The position numbers and the translations under genes are program-made. A DNA stretch of 64,000 bases from Nocardia puris (lineage in GTDB: Bacteria > Actinomycetota > Actinomycetes > Mycobacteriales > Mycobacteriaceae): the NCBI RefSeq assembly GCF_003315035.1, contig NZ_QNRE01000008.1:245220-309219 (forward strand), in the 5' to 3' direction. The notes beneath the pieces were generated by a model. It saw only the letters and a program-made list of their open reading frames with translations. It was not told the DNA's origin and made no database searches. Within the stretch, counting starts at the first letter, position 1; every line of letters begins with the position of its first letter. Of the stretch, positions 17,143 to 25,984 are shown in pieces.

Positions 17143-17706
17143 TCAGTTCTCCTTGAACGGGAAGCCGAGGTGCTTGAGCAGGGCACGGCCTTCTTCGTTA
17201 TTGGTCGCGGTGGTCACCACGGTGATGTCCATACCGCGCGGACGGTCGATCTTGTCCACGTCGATCTCGTGGAACATCGACTGCTCGCTCAGACCGAAGG
17301 TGTAGTTGCCGTTGCCGTCGAACTGCTTCGGCGACAGGCCGCGGAAGTCGCGGATACGGGGCAGCGCGATGGAGACCAGGCGATCCAGGAACTCCCACAT
17401 GCGGTCGCCGCGCAGGGTGACCTTCGCGCCGATCGGCATGCCCTCGCGCAGCTTGAACTGCGCGATCGACTTGGTGGCCTTGCGGATCTGCGGCTTCTGA
17501 CCGGTGATCAGGGCCAGATCCTCGACGGCGCCGTTGATCAGTTTGGCGTCGCGGGCGGCGTCACCGACACCCATGTTCACGACGACCTTCACCACGCCCG
17601 GGATCTGCATCACGTTGGCGTAGTCGAATTCCTGCTGCAGCGCGTCCTTGATCTCCTCGCGGTAGCGAAGCTTGAGGCGCGGCTGGATCTTCTCGGTGGT
17701 GGTCAT
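17143..17706 (-). CDS. rplE: 50S ribosomal protein L5
   Basis: 187 residues; binds 5S rRNA and the P-site tRNA elbow. Characteristic segments: QIPGVVKVVVNMGVGDA, KPQIRKATKSIAQFKLREG and RDFRGLSPKQFDGNGNY. Abuts rplX with a 1-bp gap. Confidence 0.97.
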   Translation of the reverse strand: MTTTEKIQPRLKLRYREEIKDALQQEFDYANVMQIPGVVKVVVNMGVGDAARDAKLINGAVEDLALITGQKPQIRKATKSIAQFKLREGMPIGAKVTLRGDRMWEFLDRLVSIALPRIRDFRGLSPKQFDGNGNYTFGLSEQSMFHEIDVDKIDRPRGMDITVVTTATNNEEGRALLKHLGFPFKEN

Positions 17707-17707
17707 G

Positions 17708-18022
17708 TCAGATGTCCTTCCCGTTGCGACGGGAGATGCGGACCCGCTTGCCGTTCTCGTCGGTCCGGTAGCCGATGCGGGTCGGCTTGCCGTCGGAGTC
17801 GACGACCATCACGTTGGACACGTGGATGGGGGCTTCCTGGGTCACGATGCCGCCGGAGGAGGCGCCGCGCTGGTTGGCCGAGTTCGCGACGTGCTTCTTG
17901 ATGCGGTTCACGCCCTCGACGAGGACCCGGTTCTGCGCCGGGTAGGCCTGGATGACCTTGCCCTTCGCGCCCTTGTCCTTGCCCGAGATGACGAGCACGG
18001 TGTCGCCCTTGTGCACCTTCAT
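17708..18022 (-). CDS. rplX: 50S ribosomal protein L24
   Basis: 104 residues with an N-terminal KOW motif (MKVHKGDTVLVISGKDKGAKGKV) and the EAPIHVSNVMVVD strand; an assembly initiator of the 50S subunit. 1 bp after rplN. Confidence 0.97.
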   Translation of the reverse strand: MKVHKGDTVLVISGKDKGAKGKVIQAYPAQNRVLVEGVNRIKKHVANSANQRGASSGGIVTQEAPIHVSNVMVVDSDGKPTRIGYRTDENGKRVRISRRNGKDI

Positions 18023-18023
18023 G

Positions 18024-18392
18024 TCAGAGCACCTCCGGGGCCAGCGAAACGATCTTCATGAACTTCTTGTCGCGCAGCTCGCGGCCGACCGGGCCGAAGA
18101 TGCGGGTGCCGCGCGGGTCGTTGTCGGGCTTGATGAGCACGGCGGCGTTCTCATCGAACTTGATGTACGAACCGTCCGGACGGCGGCGCTCCTTGGTGGT
18201 GCGCACGACGACGGCCTTCACCACGTCACCCCGCTTGACGTTGCCGCCGGGGATGGCGTCCTTGACGGTGGCGACGATGATGTCGCCGATACCGGCATAG
18301 CGACGCGACGAACCACCGAGAACGCGGATGCAGAGGATTTCCTTCGCACCCGTGTTGTCGGCGACGCGCAGTCGCGACTCCTGCTGAATCAC
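18024..18392 (-). CDS. rplN: 50S ribosomal protein L14
   Basis: 122 residues (MIQQESRLRVADNTGAKEIL ... GPVGRELRDKKFMKIVSLAPEVL), exact family length. It normally follows rpsQ directly; here it opens a separate operon 22 kb away with its own promoter about 190 bp upstream. Confidence 0.97.
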   Translation of the reverse strand: MIQQESRLRVADNTGAKEILCIRVLGGSSRRYAGIGDIIVATVKDAIPGGNVKRGDVVKAVVVRTTKERRRPDGSYIKFDENAAVLIKPDNDPRGTRIFGPVGRELRDKKFMKIVSLAPEVL

Positions 18393-18564
18393 TTCAGCCT
18401 CCTTGACCTGGACGTGTCAGTCCGCCGGATTGCCGACCCGACGGACATGGTCGTGTCGCCACTCGAAACGCGCGCCTGCCGGCGGTATCGAACGGCCGGC
18501 GCACAGACGTGTACCGGACCAACCATCGGGGGTTCGCGGCCGAGCTGCGGGCAGAGCTCCCGCA

Positions 18565-18612
18565 GGCAACCGGTCTAGTGTATGGGAACGCCCTGGTCGG
18601 CCCAAATCGGGG
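18565..18612 (-). promoter_or_regulatory. Promoter of the rplN operon piece
   Basis: On the minus strand: CCCCGATTTGG with -35 TTGGGC (18600-18605), a 17-bp spacer, -10 TACACT (18577-18582), 5 nt and GGTTGCC (18565-18571). Nearly identical in layout to the rpsH promoter. It lies in the 360-bp gap facing the M13 peptidase gene; the rest of that gap shows no other clear element. Confidence 0.82.
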
Positions 18613-18752
18613 TCCACCGGCGGGCGGCGGGCGCCTCGGCGCGGCGGCGTGAATCCGTGCCCGCCCGGACCGGCGCCGGTAGCCTCGGCGAGCATACGCC
18701 GCCTTCACAGACACGTGCGGAACGCGAAACCGCAGCGGGGAGAGGAATCACG

Positions 18753-20801
18753 TTGACATCACCAGGTCGCCGACCGGTCCGGTTGGACCGCCGCGCCTTC
18801 TTGATCGCCCTCGGCGTCGCCGCGCCCACCGCGGCCTTCCTCGCCTCCTGTTCCGACGACGGTGACGCGAGCGACGTGCAACTCACCGGGGTCGACCTGA
18901 GCGGCGCCGACTCGGCGATCCGCCCGCAGGACGATCTGTACCGCCACGTCAACGGCGCCTGGCTGCGCGATTTCCAACTACCGCCGGACAAGGCGGAGGT
19001 GGGCGCGGTGAGCGACGCCTACGACCGCACGCTGGAGCAGCTGCGCGCCATCATCGAGGGCATCAGCGATCCGGAGCCGGGTTCGCCGGAGCAGCAGATC
19101 CGCGATCTCTACGACGCCCGGCTGGACCTCGAGGAGATCGAGCGGCTGGGGATGAGCCCGCTCGAGCCCCTGTTCGCGCGGATCGACGCGGTGCGCGACA
19201 AGTCGGAGCTGGCCGAGGTGATGGCCTGGTTGCCGATCGGCGGCCTGATCGGCCTCGGCATCGGCGTGGACCGCAAGAATTCCTCGGCGTACGTCCCGAG
19301 CGTCGGGCAGTCCGGCCTCACGCTGGGCGAGCAGTACTACCGCAAGCCCGAGTTCGCCACCCAGCTCGACGGGTACCGCACCTACGTGGGCAAACTCGCC
19401 GAGGGCGCGGGATTCGAGGATCCCGAGGGCCTGGCGCGACGGGTGGTCGATCTGGAGACCCGCATCGCCGCCTCGCACTGGGACAGCGTGCGCCTGCGCG
19501 ACACCGACGCCACCTACAACCGGATGAGCTGGGACGAGATGACCGCCCTGGCACCGCAATTCGACTGGGAACGCTGGCTGACCGGCATGACCGACCGGCC
19601 GCGCGAGCTGTTCGCCGAGATCGTGGTGGGCCAGCCCGACTACATCACCGCCGCGGGCAAGCTGTGGGAGGAGGTGGACCTCGCGCAGTGGCGGGAGTAC
19701 CTGCGGGTGCACACCACCAACGCCTACGCGCGGTTCCTGCCCGCGGCCATCGCCGACGCGCGCTTCGATTTCGTCGGCAGGGTGCTCGGCGGGCTCGAGG
19801 AGAAGCCGGAGATGTGGAAGTCCGCGGTCGGCGTCGTGGACGACAACCTGGGCGACCAGCTGGGCAAACTGTATGTGGCCGAGCACTTCCCGCCGGAGGC
19901 CAAGGAACGGGTGCTCGAGATGATCGACGACCTGTTCGCCGCGTACAAGGACAACTTCACCAACTCGACGTGGATGACCGAGCCCACCCGGCAGGCGGCG
20001 CTGGCGAAGCTGGACAAGATCACCGTCAAGGTCGGCTACCCCGACGAGTGGGTGGACTACTCGAAGCTCACCATCACCAAGGGCAAGCTGATCGAATCCC
20101 TGCTCGCCGTCAACGATTTCGAGGTGAAGCGGGCCTTCGCGCGGCTCGGCACGCCGGTGGACAAGACCGAGTGGGCGATGTCGCCGCAGACGGTGAACGC
20201 CTACTACTCCCCCACCCTCAACGAGATCGCCTTCCCCGCGGGCTACCTCCAGTCCCCGTTCTTCGACAAGGACGCCACGACCGCGGTGAACTACGGCGCG
20301 GTCGGCGCGACCATCGGCCACGAGATCGGGCACGGCTTCGATGACCAGGGCTCCAAGTACGACGGTGACGGCAACCGCCGCGACTGGTGGGCCGAGGCGG
20401 ATCTGGCGGCGTTCCAGGAGAAGACCGACCGCCTCATCGCGCAGTACGACGGGCTGGTGCCCGAGGGCGTGGGCCCCGAGTACACGGTGAACGGCGCGCG
20501 GACGGTCGGTGAGAACCTGGCCGACCTGCGCGGATTGCAGATCGCGATCGCCGCGTACCGCAAGGCCGCGCAGCGTGACGGGATCGAACCGGATCTGCGC
20601 GAGATGTTCCTCTCACACGCCCGTACCTGGCGGGAGAAGCAGACCACCGAGGCCACCATCTCGCGGTTGCAGGGCAACCACTCCCCCAACGAGTTCCGGT
20701 GCAACCAGGTGGTCCGCCACATCGCCGAGTTCTATACGACGTTCGACGTCAAGGAGAACGACAAGCTGTTCCTCCCGCCGGACCAGCGCATCACCCTCTG
20801 A
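18753..20801 (+). CDS. M13 family zinc metallopeptidase, Tat-type lipoprotein
   Basis: 682 residues from TTG 18753, preceded by GAGAGG; longer in-frame starts back to 18582 would overlap the rplN promoter. The N-terminus has a twin-arginine motif (LDRRAFLIALG) and a lipobox (LASC), so it is predicted to be exported folded and lipid-anchored. The neprilysin-type zinc site HEIGH is at about 523-527, with the third ligand in GENLADLRGLQ and the substrate-binding NAYYSP upstream. M13 enzymes cleave short peptides outside the cytoplasm; mycobacterial homologues (Zmp1) are usually not lipoproteins of this kind. Ends in a strong hairpin, so it is a single-gene unit. Confidence 0.93.
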   Translation: MTSPGRRPVRLDRRAFLIALGVAAPTAAFLASCSDDGDASDVQLTGVDLSGADSAIRPQDDLYRHVNGAWLRDFQLPPDKAEVGAVSDAYDRTLEQLRAIIEGISDPEPGSPEQQIRDLYDARLDLEEIERLGMSPLEPLFARIDAVRDKSELAEVMAWLPIGGLIGLGIGVDRKNSSAYVPSVGQSGLTLGEQYYRKPEFATQLDGYRTYVGKLAEGAGFEDPEGLARRVVDLETRIAASHWDSVRLRDTDATYNRMSWDEMTALAPQFDWERWLTGMTDRPRELFAEIVVGQPDYITAAGKLWEEVDLAQWREYLRVHTTNAYARFLPAAIADARFDFVGRVLGGLEEKPEMWKSAVGVVDDNLGDQLGKLYVAEHFPPEAKERVLEMIDDLFAAYKDNFTNSTWMTEPTRQAALAKLDKITVKVGYPDEWVDYSKLTITKGKLIESLLAVNDFEVKRAFARLGTPVDKTEWAMSPQTVNAYYSPTLNEIAFPAGYLQSPFFDKDATTAVNYGAVGATIGHEIGHGFDDQGSKYDGDGNRRDWWAEADLAAFQEKTDRLIAQYDGLVPEGVGPEYTVNGARTVGENLADLRGLQIAIAAYRKAAQRDGIEPDLREMFLSHARTWREKQTTEATISRLQGNHSPNEFRCNQVVRHIAEFYTTFDVKENDKLFLPPDQRITL

Positions 20802-20807
20802 CGGCGG

Positions 20808-20838
20808 CGCCCTCCGGGTCACCCCGACCCGGAGGGCG
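20808..20838 (+). terminator. Hairpin after M13 peptidase
   Basis: 13-bp perfect stem (cgccctccgggtc with gacccggagggcg), 5-nt loop, 6 bp after the stop. Confidence 0.85.
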
Positions 20839-20884
20839 TTCCGCATCCGGCCTCGCGAAGATCGCCGACCGCTGCCGTATCGGC

Positions 20885-20903
20885 CTAGGTTAGGCTTGGC
20901 TGA
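20885..20903. promoter_or_regulatory. IdeR/DtxR-like iron box
   Basis: ctaggttaggcttggctga matches 15 of 19 positions of TWAGGTWAGSCTWACCTWA. It is 65 bp upstream of the siderophore-binding lipoprotein gene, so iron repression of that gene and the SagB-like gene is expected. Confidence 0.75.
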
Positions 20904-20967
20904 CTTAACCGGTATGGCTCGAGGGAGCCGGGTCGAGGTCCGCCTCGATGAATGGAGGGTGCACACG

Positions 20968-21948
20968 ATGGGGTCTCTTCGGGAGTCGCGCGGCTGGACG
21001 CGCGCGGCCGCGGCCGTGCTGGCCGGAGCGCTCGCCTTCGGCATCGCCGGATGCGGGTCCTCGGACGAGGATTCGGGCTCCGGCGGCGAGACGATCACCG
21101 TCAAGCACGCCAAGGGGGAGACCGCCGTTCCCACCGAGCCGCAGAAGGTCGTCGTGCTGGGCAGCCAGTGGCTCGACACCGCGCTGGCGCTCGGCCTGCA
21201 GCCCGCCGCCTACCTCGACCCGGCCGCCGTGCAGGCCAACGCCGCGCCCGCGTGGCAGACCACGAAGCCCACGGGCCAGCAGCTCAACGCCACCGGCAAC
21301 GTGCCCGAGCAGGTCGCCGCGCTGGAGCCGGACCTGATCCTGACCGATTCGTTCATCGCCAACCAGGCCAACAATTACGACGAGCTGTCCAAGATCGCGC
21401 CGACGGTGTCGGGGCTGTCCGAGGAGATCATCACGCCTTGGCAGGACCTGGTCACCACGCTCGGTGACATCCTGAACAAGGACGACGAGGCCGCCGCGCT
21501 GATCCAGGGTGTGAACGACAAGATCGCCGGCCTCACCGCGGCCAACCCGGGCCTGCAGGGCAAGACCTTCGCCAGCACGTTCCTCTACAGCGCGTCGCAG
21601 CTCATGGTGCTCACCGATCCCAAGGATGGTTCCGCCAAGCTGATGGAGCAGCTGGGCCTGACCATCCCGCAGAACCTGCGGGACCAGCCCGCCGCCGGTG
21701 GCCGCCTCGCGCTGTCTCCGGAGCGCGTCGGTGAGCTGACCGCCGACCTGCTGCTCGCCGGCTACACGCCCGGTATGGACGAGAAGTTCCGCCAGCTGCC
21801 CGGCTTCGGCGAGCTGCCCGCGGTGCGCAAGGACGCGGTCGTGTTCATGACCACGCAGGAGATCACCGGCGTCAACCAGCCGACCGTGCTGTCGATCCCG
21901 TTCGTCCTGGACACGATCTCACCCGCCCTGGCCAACGCCGCGAAGTAG
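20968..21948 (+). CDS. Iron-siderophore ABC transporter substrate-binding lipoprotein
   Basis: 326 residues from ATG 20968 (GGAGGGT 7 nt upstream). A signal sequence with lipobox (GIAGC) is followed by a FecB/FhuD-type class III binding protein: KVVVLGSQWLDTALALGLQPAAYL, a long central helix, and LALSPERVGELTADLLLAGYTPGMDEKF. No permease or ATPase gene is nearby, so it must share a translocator encoded elsewhere. The iron box upstream and the linked hydroxamate genes point to a ferric siderophore ligand. Starts of the same frame at 20509 or 20920 overlap other signals and are not used. Confidence 0.9.
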   Translation: MGSLRESRGWTRAAAAVLAGALAFGIAGCGSSDEDSGSGGETITVKHAKGETAVPTEPQKVVVLGSQWLDTALALGLQPAAYLDPAAVQANAAPAWQTTKPTGQQLNATGNVPEQVAALEPDLILTDSFIANQANNYDELSKIAPTVSGLSEEIITPWQDLVTTLGDILNKDDEAAALIQGVNDKIAGLTAANPGLQGKTFASTFLYSASQLMVLTDPKDGSAKLMEQLGLTIPQNLRDQPAAGGRLALSPERVGELTADLLLAGYTPGMDEKFRQLPGFGELPAVRKDAVVFMTTQEITGVNQPTVLSIPFVLDTISPALANAAK

Positions 21949-21973
21949 TCCGTTCGACAAGGAGTTCCACGGT

Positions 21974-23239
21974 TTGTCCGCCGTCCTGTACCCCGACCAG
22001 ACGCGCTTCGCCCTGCGCGAAGGCGTCACCTGCGTCACCGATCCGTGCGGCGCGGTGCTGGCCGGCCCCGCGCGCGACCGGAAACTGACGGGCCTCGGCG
22101 AGGCGCAGGTGCGCGCGCTCGAGACCATGGCGCAGGGGCCCGCCACGCTCACCGCGATGGCCGGTGACGGGGTGGACGCGCTGGTGGACGACCTGGTCGC
22201 GGACGGCTGGCTGGCGGTGACGGTGCGCGACGGCGGCCGTGACCTCTACACCATCCAGCCGCTCGCGCGGCCGCCCGCCCGGCCGCGCACGGCGTTGCCG
22301 TGGTCGGCGACGCTGTCGAAGTTCGCTGTGCTGCACCGGGATTCGGCCGGGTTCGTGCTGGAGAATCCGCTGTCCTGGTGCGATCTGCGGGTGCACGATC
22401 CGCGTCTGCTCGCGCTGCTGGACGGTCCCGGCGCCGCCGATTCCGAGGTGCCGATCGCGATCAAGGCGCAGCTGGCCGACGATCTGCACTGGTGCGGGTT
22501 CCTGGTGGACGCGTACGCCGAGGAGAGCGACGCCGCCACGCGCGGCTGGAGCGCGTCCGACCTGTGGTTCCACCGCCGCAGCACCCGGGGCGGTCCGCCC
22601 GGAAACCACGCCGCCCCCGCCGAGCCCGCGCGCGAGCCGGATCATGCGGGCGCCCCGGTCCCGCTGGCGCGGCCGGATCTGGAGTCGCTGCCCGGCGCCG
22701 ACCTGACCGACGTGATCGGGAACCACGTCGCCTGCGGCGAGTTCGACGACGACGCGCCGATCACCGTCGACGGACTGGGCGAACTGCTGTACCGCGCGGC
22801 GCGCGCCCCCGAGGGTGCCGCACCGGGCGAGCTGGTGCTGTACTCGATCGCCCGCAACGTGGCCGGCCTGAAAGCCGGTATGTACCACTACGATTCGGCG
22901 GAGCACGTGCTTCGCCCCGTCGCGGGCGCGGATTCCCCCGAGGTGCGGCGACTGCTGCGCGCCACCTCCGAGGAAACCGACAGCGCCCAACCGCAGCTGG
23001 TGCTGGTCATCGCCGCCCGCGCGAGCCGGTTCGCCGGTGAGCGGGCCGCCTACGCGCGCATCCTCCGGGAAGCGGGCGCGCTCACCCGGACGATCCACCT
23101 GGTGTCCAGGGCCATGGGCCTCGGCGCGGACACGCACGACGTGACCGACGCCGCCGCGTTCGCCGCCGCGTCCGGTGTGGACGAACTCGCGCAATGCCCG
23201 GTGGGCACCGTCATCGTGGGGACGCCGGCGCGGCGCTGA
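21974..23239 (+). CDS. SagB-like nitroreductase-fold oxidoreductase
   Basis: 421 residues from TTG 21974 (AAGGAG 9 nt upstream), 25 bp after the siderophore-binding protein gene and likely cotranscribed. The C-terminal half resembles the FMN-dependent SagB/McbC dehydrogenases that oxidise azolines to azoles: GELLYRAARAPEG, LVLYSIARNVAGLKAGMYHYD, PQLVLVIAARASRFAGERAAYA, LVSRAMGLGADTH and VGTVIVGTPA. The usual RRSxRxF FMN-contact stretch is not evident (GNHVACGEFDD instead). The N-terminal 200 residues match nothing I recognise. Azole formation on an oxazoline siderophore is an inference from context. Its 3' end overlaps the convergent gene by 29 bp. Confidence 0.65.
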   Translation: MSAVLYPDQTRFALREGVTCVTDPCGAVLAGPARDRKLTGLGEAQVRALETMAQGPATLTAMAGDGVDALVDDLVADGWLAVTVRDGGRDLYTIQPLARPPARPRTALPWSATLSKFAVLHRDSAGFVLENPLSWCDLRVHDPRLLALLDGPGAADSEVPIAIKAQLADDLHWCGFLVDAYAEESDAATRGWSASDLWFHRRSTRGGPPGNHAAPAEPAREPDHAGAPVPLARPDLESLPGADLTDVIGNHVACGEFDDDAPITVDGLGELLYRAARAPEGAAPGELVLYSIARNVAGLKAGMYHYDSAEHVLRPVAGADSPEVRRLLRATSEETDSAQPQLVLVIAARASRFAGERAAYARILREAGALTRTIHLVSRAMGLGADTHDVTDAAAFAAASGVDELAQCPVGTVIVGTPARR

Positions 23240-24302
23240 TCGCTTCCCGCGCCGTAGCCGCTTCCCAGCGCCGGGCGATGTCCATCAGGGCGACCGGTGT
23301 GGGCGCGATGTCGGTGATGTGCCCTGTCGTGGCATCCGGTTCGGCGCCACCGCTTTTCGCGACGACCGCACTCGCGATCCAGCGCGCGTACCCGGCGGCG
23401 TCGGCCGCGTCGGGGGGCGCGCCCGGCGCGTATCGCCGCAACCGCACCAGCGCGTCGAGGATCTCCACCTGCATCCGGTAGCGCCGCGCGGCCGAATCCC
23501 GCCCCGTGTCGTCCGGCCGGTGCAGCACCACCTCCGGCACCGCGGCGGTGACATCGCGCCACATCGGGCGCAGCAGGCGGCGGTCGCGCCCCGCCCGGTC
23601 CAGGCCGAACCGTTCCAGCGCCCGGTGGCCCAGCGGCACCGCCGCGAGCAGGGCGAATCCGGCCTGCACCAGAAACGGGCTCGCGTTGCCGAAGCGGCCG
23701 CCGTCGATGGGCAGCGAGGTGCCGGTGACCACGACCCGCACCATCGAGACCGCCGAGAGCGTGCCCGCCAGCGTGGTCACGGCGAACAAGCCGACGAAGG
23801 CCAGCTGTTCGGAGAAGGCGCCACCGCGGCGCAACTCACGCAGCGCCGACCACGCGATCAACACCGTGGCCACCACGATGATCCCGGACGAGGCCAGCCA
23901 GGTGATCCGATACCAGTCCGCCACCCGGTCCAGCGACAGCGCGCGCCCCGCTCCCGACAAGACGATCAGCAACGCCGCACCGAGGGCGGCCGCCGCGACA
24001 TCGCGGCGGCGCCGGCGGCGCTCCCCGGTGGCACCGCTCTCCAAACCGGCGAAGTTCGCCGCGACACCGTAGATGCTCGCCGTCGCCATGAATCCGGTGA
24101 CCAGCAATATCTGCGGCCCCACGCCGGTCGCGCCCAGACTGTCCGCCGACCAGTACCCGACCGCCCCGGCCACACTCCAGGAGAGCGCGGCGTTGATCAG
24201 CCGGTCGACCGTCGTACGGCGCAGCAGCGTCCACCGCGCCGCCACCACCGTGGTGGTGAGGACGAGGGCGGGCACGGCGACCGCCGCGGGTATAGCGTTC
24301 AT
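23211..24302 (-). CDS. Multi-pass membrane protein, MAB_1171c/DUF6545-like
   Basis: 363 residues from ATG 24302. About seven transmembrane helices in the first 230 residues (AVAVPALVLTTTVVAARW, ILLVTGFMATASIYGVAANF, LGAALLIVLSGAGRAL, LASSGIIVVATVLIAW, FVGLFAVTTLAGTLSAV). A soluble C-terminal domain follows: RRLLRPMWRDVTAAVPEVVL, RRYRMQVEILDALVRLRRY. This layout matches actinobacterial membrane proteins of unknown function. Sits 46 bp downstream of the decayed hydroxylase copy. Confidence 0.7.
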   Translation of the reverse strand: MNAIPAAVAVPALVLTTTVVAARWTLLRRTTVDRLINAALSWSVAGAVGYWSADSLGATGVGPQILLVTGFMATASIYGVAANFAGLESGATGERRRRRRDVAAAALGAALLIVLSGAGRALSLDRVADWYRITWLASSGIIVVATVLIAWSALRELRRGGAFSEQLAFVGLFAVTTLAGTLSAVSMVRVVVTGTSLPIDGGRFGNASPFLVQAGFALLAAVPLGHRALERFGLDRAGRDRRLLRPMWRDVTAAVPEVVLHRPDDTGRDSAARRYRMQVEILDALVRLRRYAPGAPPDAADAAGYARWIASAVVAKSGGAEPDATTGHITDIAPTPVALMDIARRWEAATAREAISAAPASPR

Positions 24303-24348
24303 CGGCGATGACGGTAGCGCGAGTCGCGGCGGGCCGCGCGGCGCGCAA

Positions 24349-24917
24349 TCAGCGCACCGCCCGGTCGCGGGCCGGCGCGGCGGCCGGCTCGGCCCGCGCG
24401 AGCTCGATGCGCAGGACACGATCGGACAGCTCGCCCAGGCAGCTCAGGTTCGGGAAGCCCGGCCCCTGGGCCAGCGCGGCGAGATTCGGCAGGTACAGCT
24501 TGGCGTCGAGGTTGCGCACGGCCAGGTCGAGGTCGATCGAGGCCGCCACCCAGCGCAGGTACGCGGCCCACACGTGGTGGCGCGGGCTGGGGCGGCCGCG
24601 GTCGATCCATTCGGCGTAGGTGCCCTGGTCGACCGGGAAGGAGGTCCAGCTGTAGGCGGTCATCGCCTCATCGATGCGGCGGTTGTACTCGCCCGCCCAG
24701 ATGGTGCGGTAGGGGAATCCGACGTCCTTCTCGGGGCTGGTGCCGAGCCCGGTGCTGACCGTCGGTCCAGCTGCCGGGCAGCCAGTTGGCGCCGACGGTC
24801 TGCGCCTCGACCACCACCACGCGGGGCGTGGGCAGGCCCAACTCGCGCAGGACGTGGGCTTTTGGCCGCCACGGCCAGCGATTTCGGACCGGCGCCGATC
24901 ACGACGAGTGTTTCCAC
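24349..24917 (-). pseudogene. Decayed duplicate of lysine N6-hydroxylase (mbtG-like)
   Basis: Starts as VETLVVIGAGPKSLAVAAK from GTG 24917, but an extra base in a tttt run (24860-24863) shifts the frame. A further one-base insertion near 24748-24750 shifts it again, after which LGTSPEKDVGFPYRTIWAG and the rest are readable. Compared with the intact copy at 25995-27287, about 230 residues including the NADPH-binding region are missing: YLRWVAAS is joined almost directly to LDAKLYLPNLAALAQGPG. The C-terminal GFPNLSCLGELSDRVL is intact. The large deletion rules out simple sequencing error as the whole explanation. Confidence 0.88.
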
Positions 24918-24994
24918 CTGCGCTCCACATCTCGAACCACTCGCATCTCGTGTTCCGCGCTCACCTACGGGACCCCGGGCAACCCGGGGGCGCG

Positions 24995-25939
24995 CTACGC
25001 CGCCGGGGTGTCGGTGAGGTAGCCGCCGCGCCGGAAGAACTCCGCGCCCGAGTGCTCGGCGCCGTCGGCGGTGCGCACCTTGGTGATGAGCAGTCCGTGG
25101 TTGTGGCCGCGGAACGCGTCGGGGCCGCAGACCACCACGCCACCGTCCTCCTGGACGATGACGCGACCGGGCGTGCCGCCGTAGCGGGCCGAGGACACCT
25201 CGGCCGCGAGCACCTCGACGCGCTCGCCGCGGTAGTGGCTGAACGCGGGCGGGTACGGCGCGGAGAGCGCGCGCACCAGGCGCTCCAGATCCTCGGCGGG
25301 GGTGTGCCAGTTGATCAGACTGTCGCGCTCGGACCGCTTGTGGAAGTAGGTGCGCTCGGCCTTGTTCTGCGGTCGCCACTGGGCGGTGCCGGTCTCCAGC
25401 GCGTGCAGCGCCTCGTGCACCGCGGCGGGGATCAGGTCCATACCGGCCAGCACCAGTTCGGTACCGGTGGCCTTCGGCCCGATGGGCAGCGAGCGCTGCA
25501 CCAGGATGTCGCCGGTGTCGAGCTGTTCGTCCATGCGGTGCACGGTGAGGCCGAACTCCGACTCCCCGCTGATCAGCGCCCACAGCACCGGCGAGAAGCC
25601 GGTGAACTTGGGCAGCAGCGAATCGTGCAGGTTCAGTGTGCCGTGCGGAGGCATCAGGTACAGCTCCGGCGGCATCCAGGTGTACCAGCTGTTCACCACG
25701 ATGACGTCGGGCTCGGCCCGCTTGACCAGGTCGATGGTCTCCTGATCGGCGCGCTCGGTGAGGTGCACCGGGATGCCGTGCTCGACGGCCAGCTCCTCGA
25801 CCGAATCCGACCAGATCCCCTTGTAGGAGTCATCGCTGGACGGGTGGGTGACGGCCAGGACGACCTCGTGGTCCGAGTCGATCAGGGCCTGCAGTGTTCT
25901 ACGGCCCCAGGTCTGGAAACCGAACGACACGATACGCAT
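24995..25939 (-). CDS. Formyltransferase of siderophore type (N-hydroxylysine/ornithine formylation)
   Basis: 314 residues from ATG 25939 (GAGG 8-9 nt upstream), Fmt-like. The N-terminal formyl transfer domain has VIVVNSWYTWMPPELYLMPPHGTLNLHDSLLPKFTGFSPVLWAL, including the N...H...D-type catalytic arrangement (NLHDSLLP; later RMDEQLDTGDIL). A C-terminal Fmt_C-like domain covers about 220-300. It would transfer formyl from 10-formyl-tetrahydrofolate to an N-hydroxy amine, as in coelichelin- and rhodochelin-type pathways; nocobactin-type molecules contain formyl-hydroxylysine. Lies between the two hydroxylase copies with an iron box 46 bp upstream. Initiator-tRNA formylation is less likely from this context. 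Confidence 0.85.
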   Translation of the reverse strand: MRIVSFGFQTWGRRTLQALIDSDHEVVLAVTHPSSDDSYKGIWSDSVEELAVEHGIPVHLTERADQETIDLVKRAEPDVIVVNSWYTWMPPELYLMPPHGTLNLHDSLLPKFTGFSPVLWALISGESEFGLTVHRMDEQLDTGDILVQRSLPIGPKATGTELVLAGMDLIPAAVHEALHALETGTAQWRPQNKAERTYFHKRSERDSLINWHTPAEDLERLVRALSAPYPPAFSHYRGERVEVLAAEVSSARYGGTPGRVIVQEDGGVVVCGPDAFRGHNHGLLITKVRTADGAEHSGAEFFRRGGYLTDTPAA

Positions 25940-25984
25940 GGAGCAAACCTCATCTTCGAAAATCAGCAACTAGCTGGCTAAAAG

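Noticed and set aside
18582..18752. ATG at 18582 as start of the M13 peptidase
   Set aside because: It lies within the rplN promoter core and yields an unstructured 57-residue extension before the Tat signal; the TTG with a ribosome site fits better.
24349..24930. 193-codon frame as an intact short hydroxylase
   Set aside because: Its first 50 residues are out of phase with the family and the NADPH-binding domain is deleted, so it is called a pseudogene.
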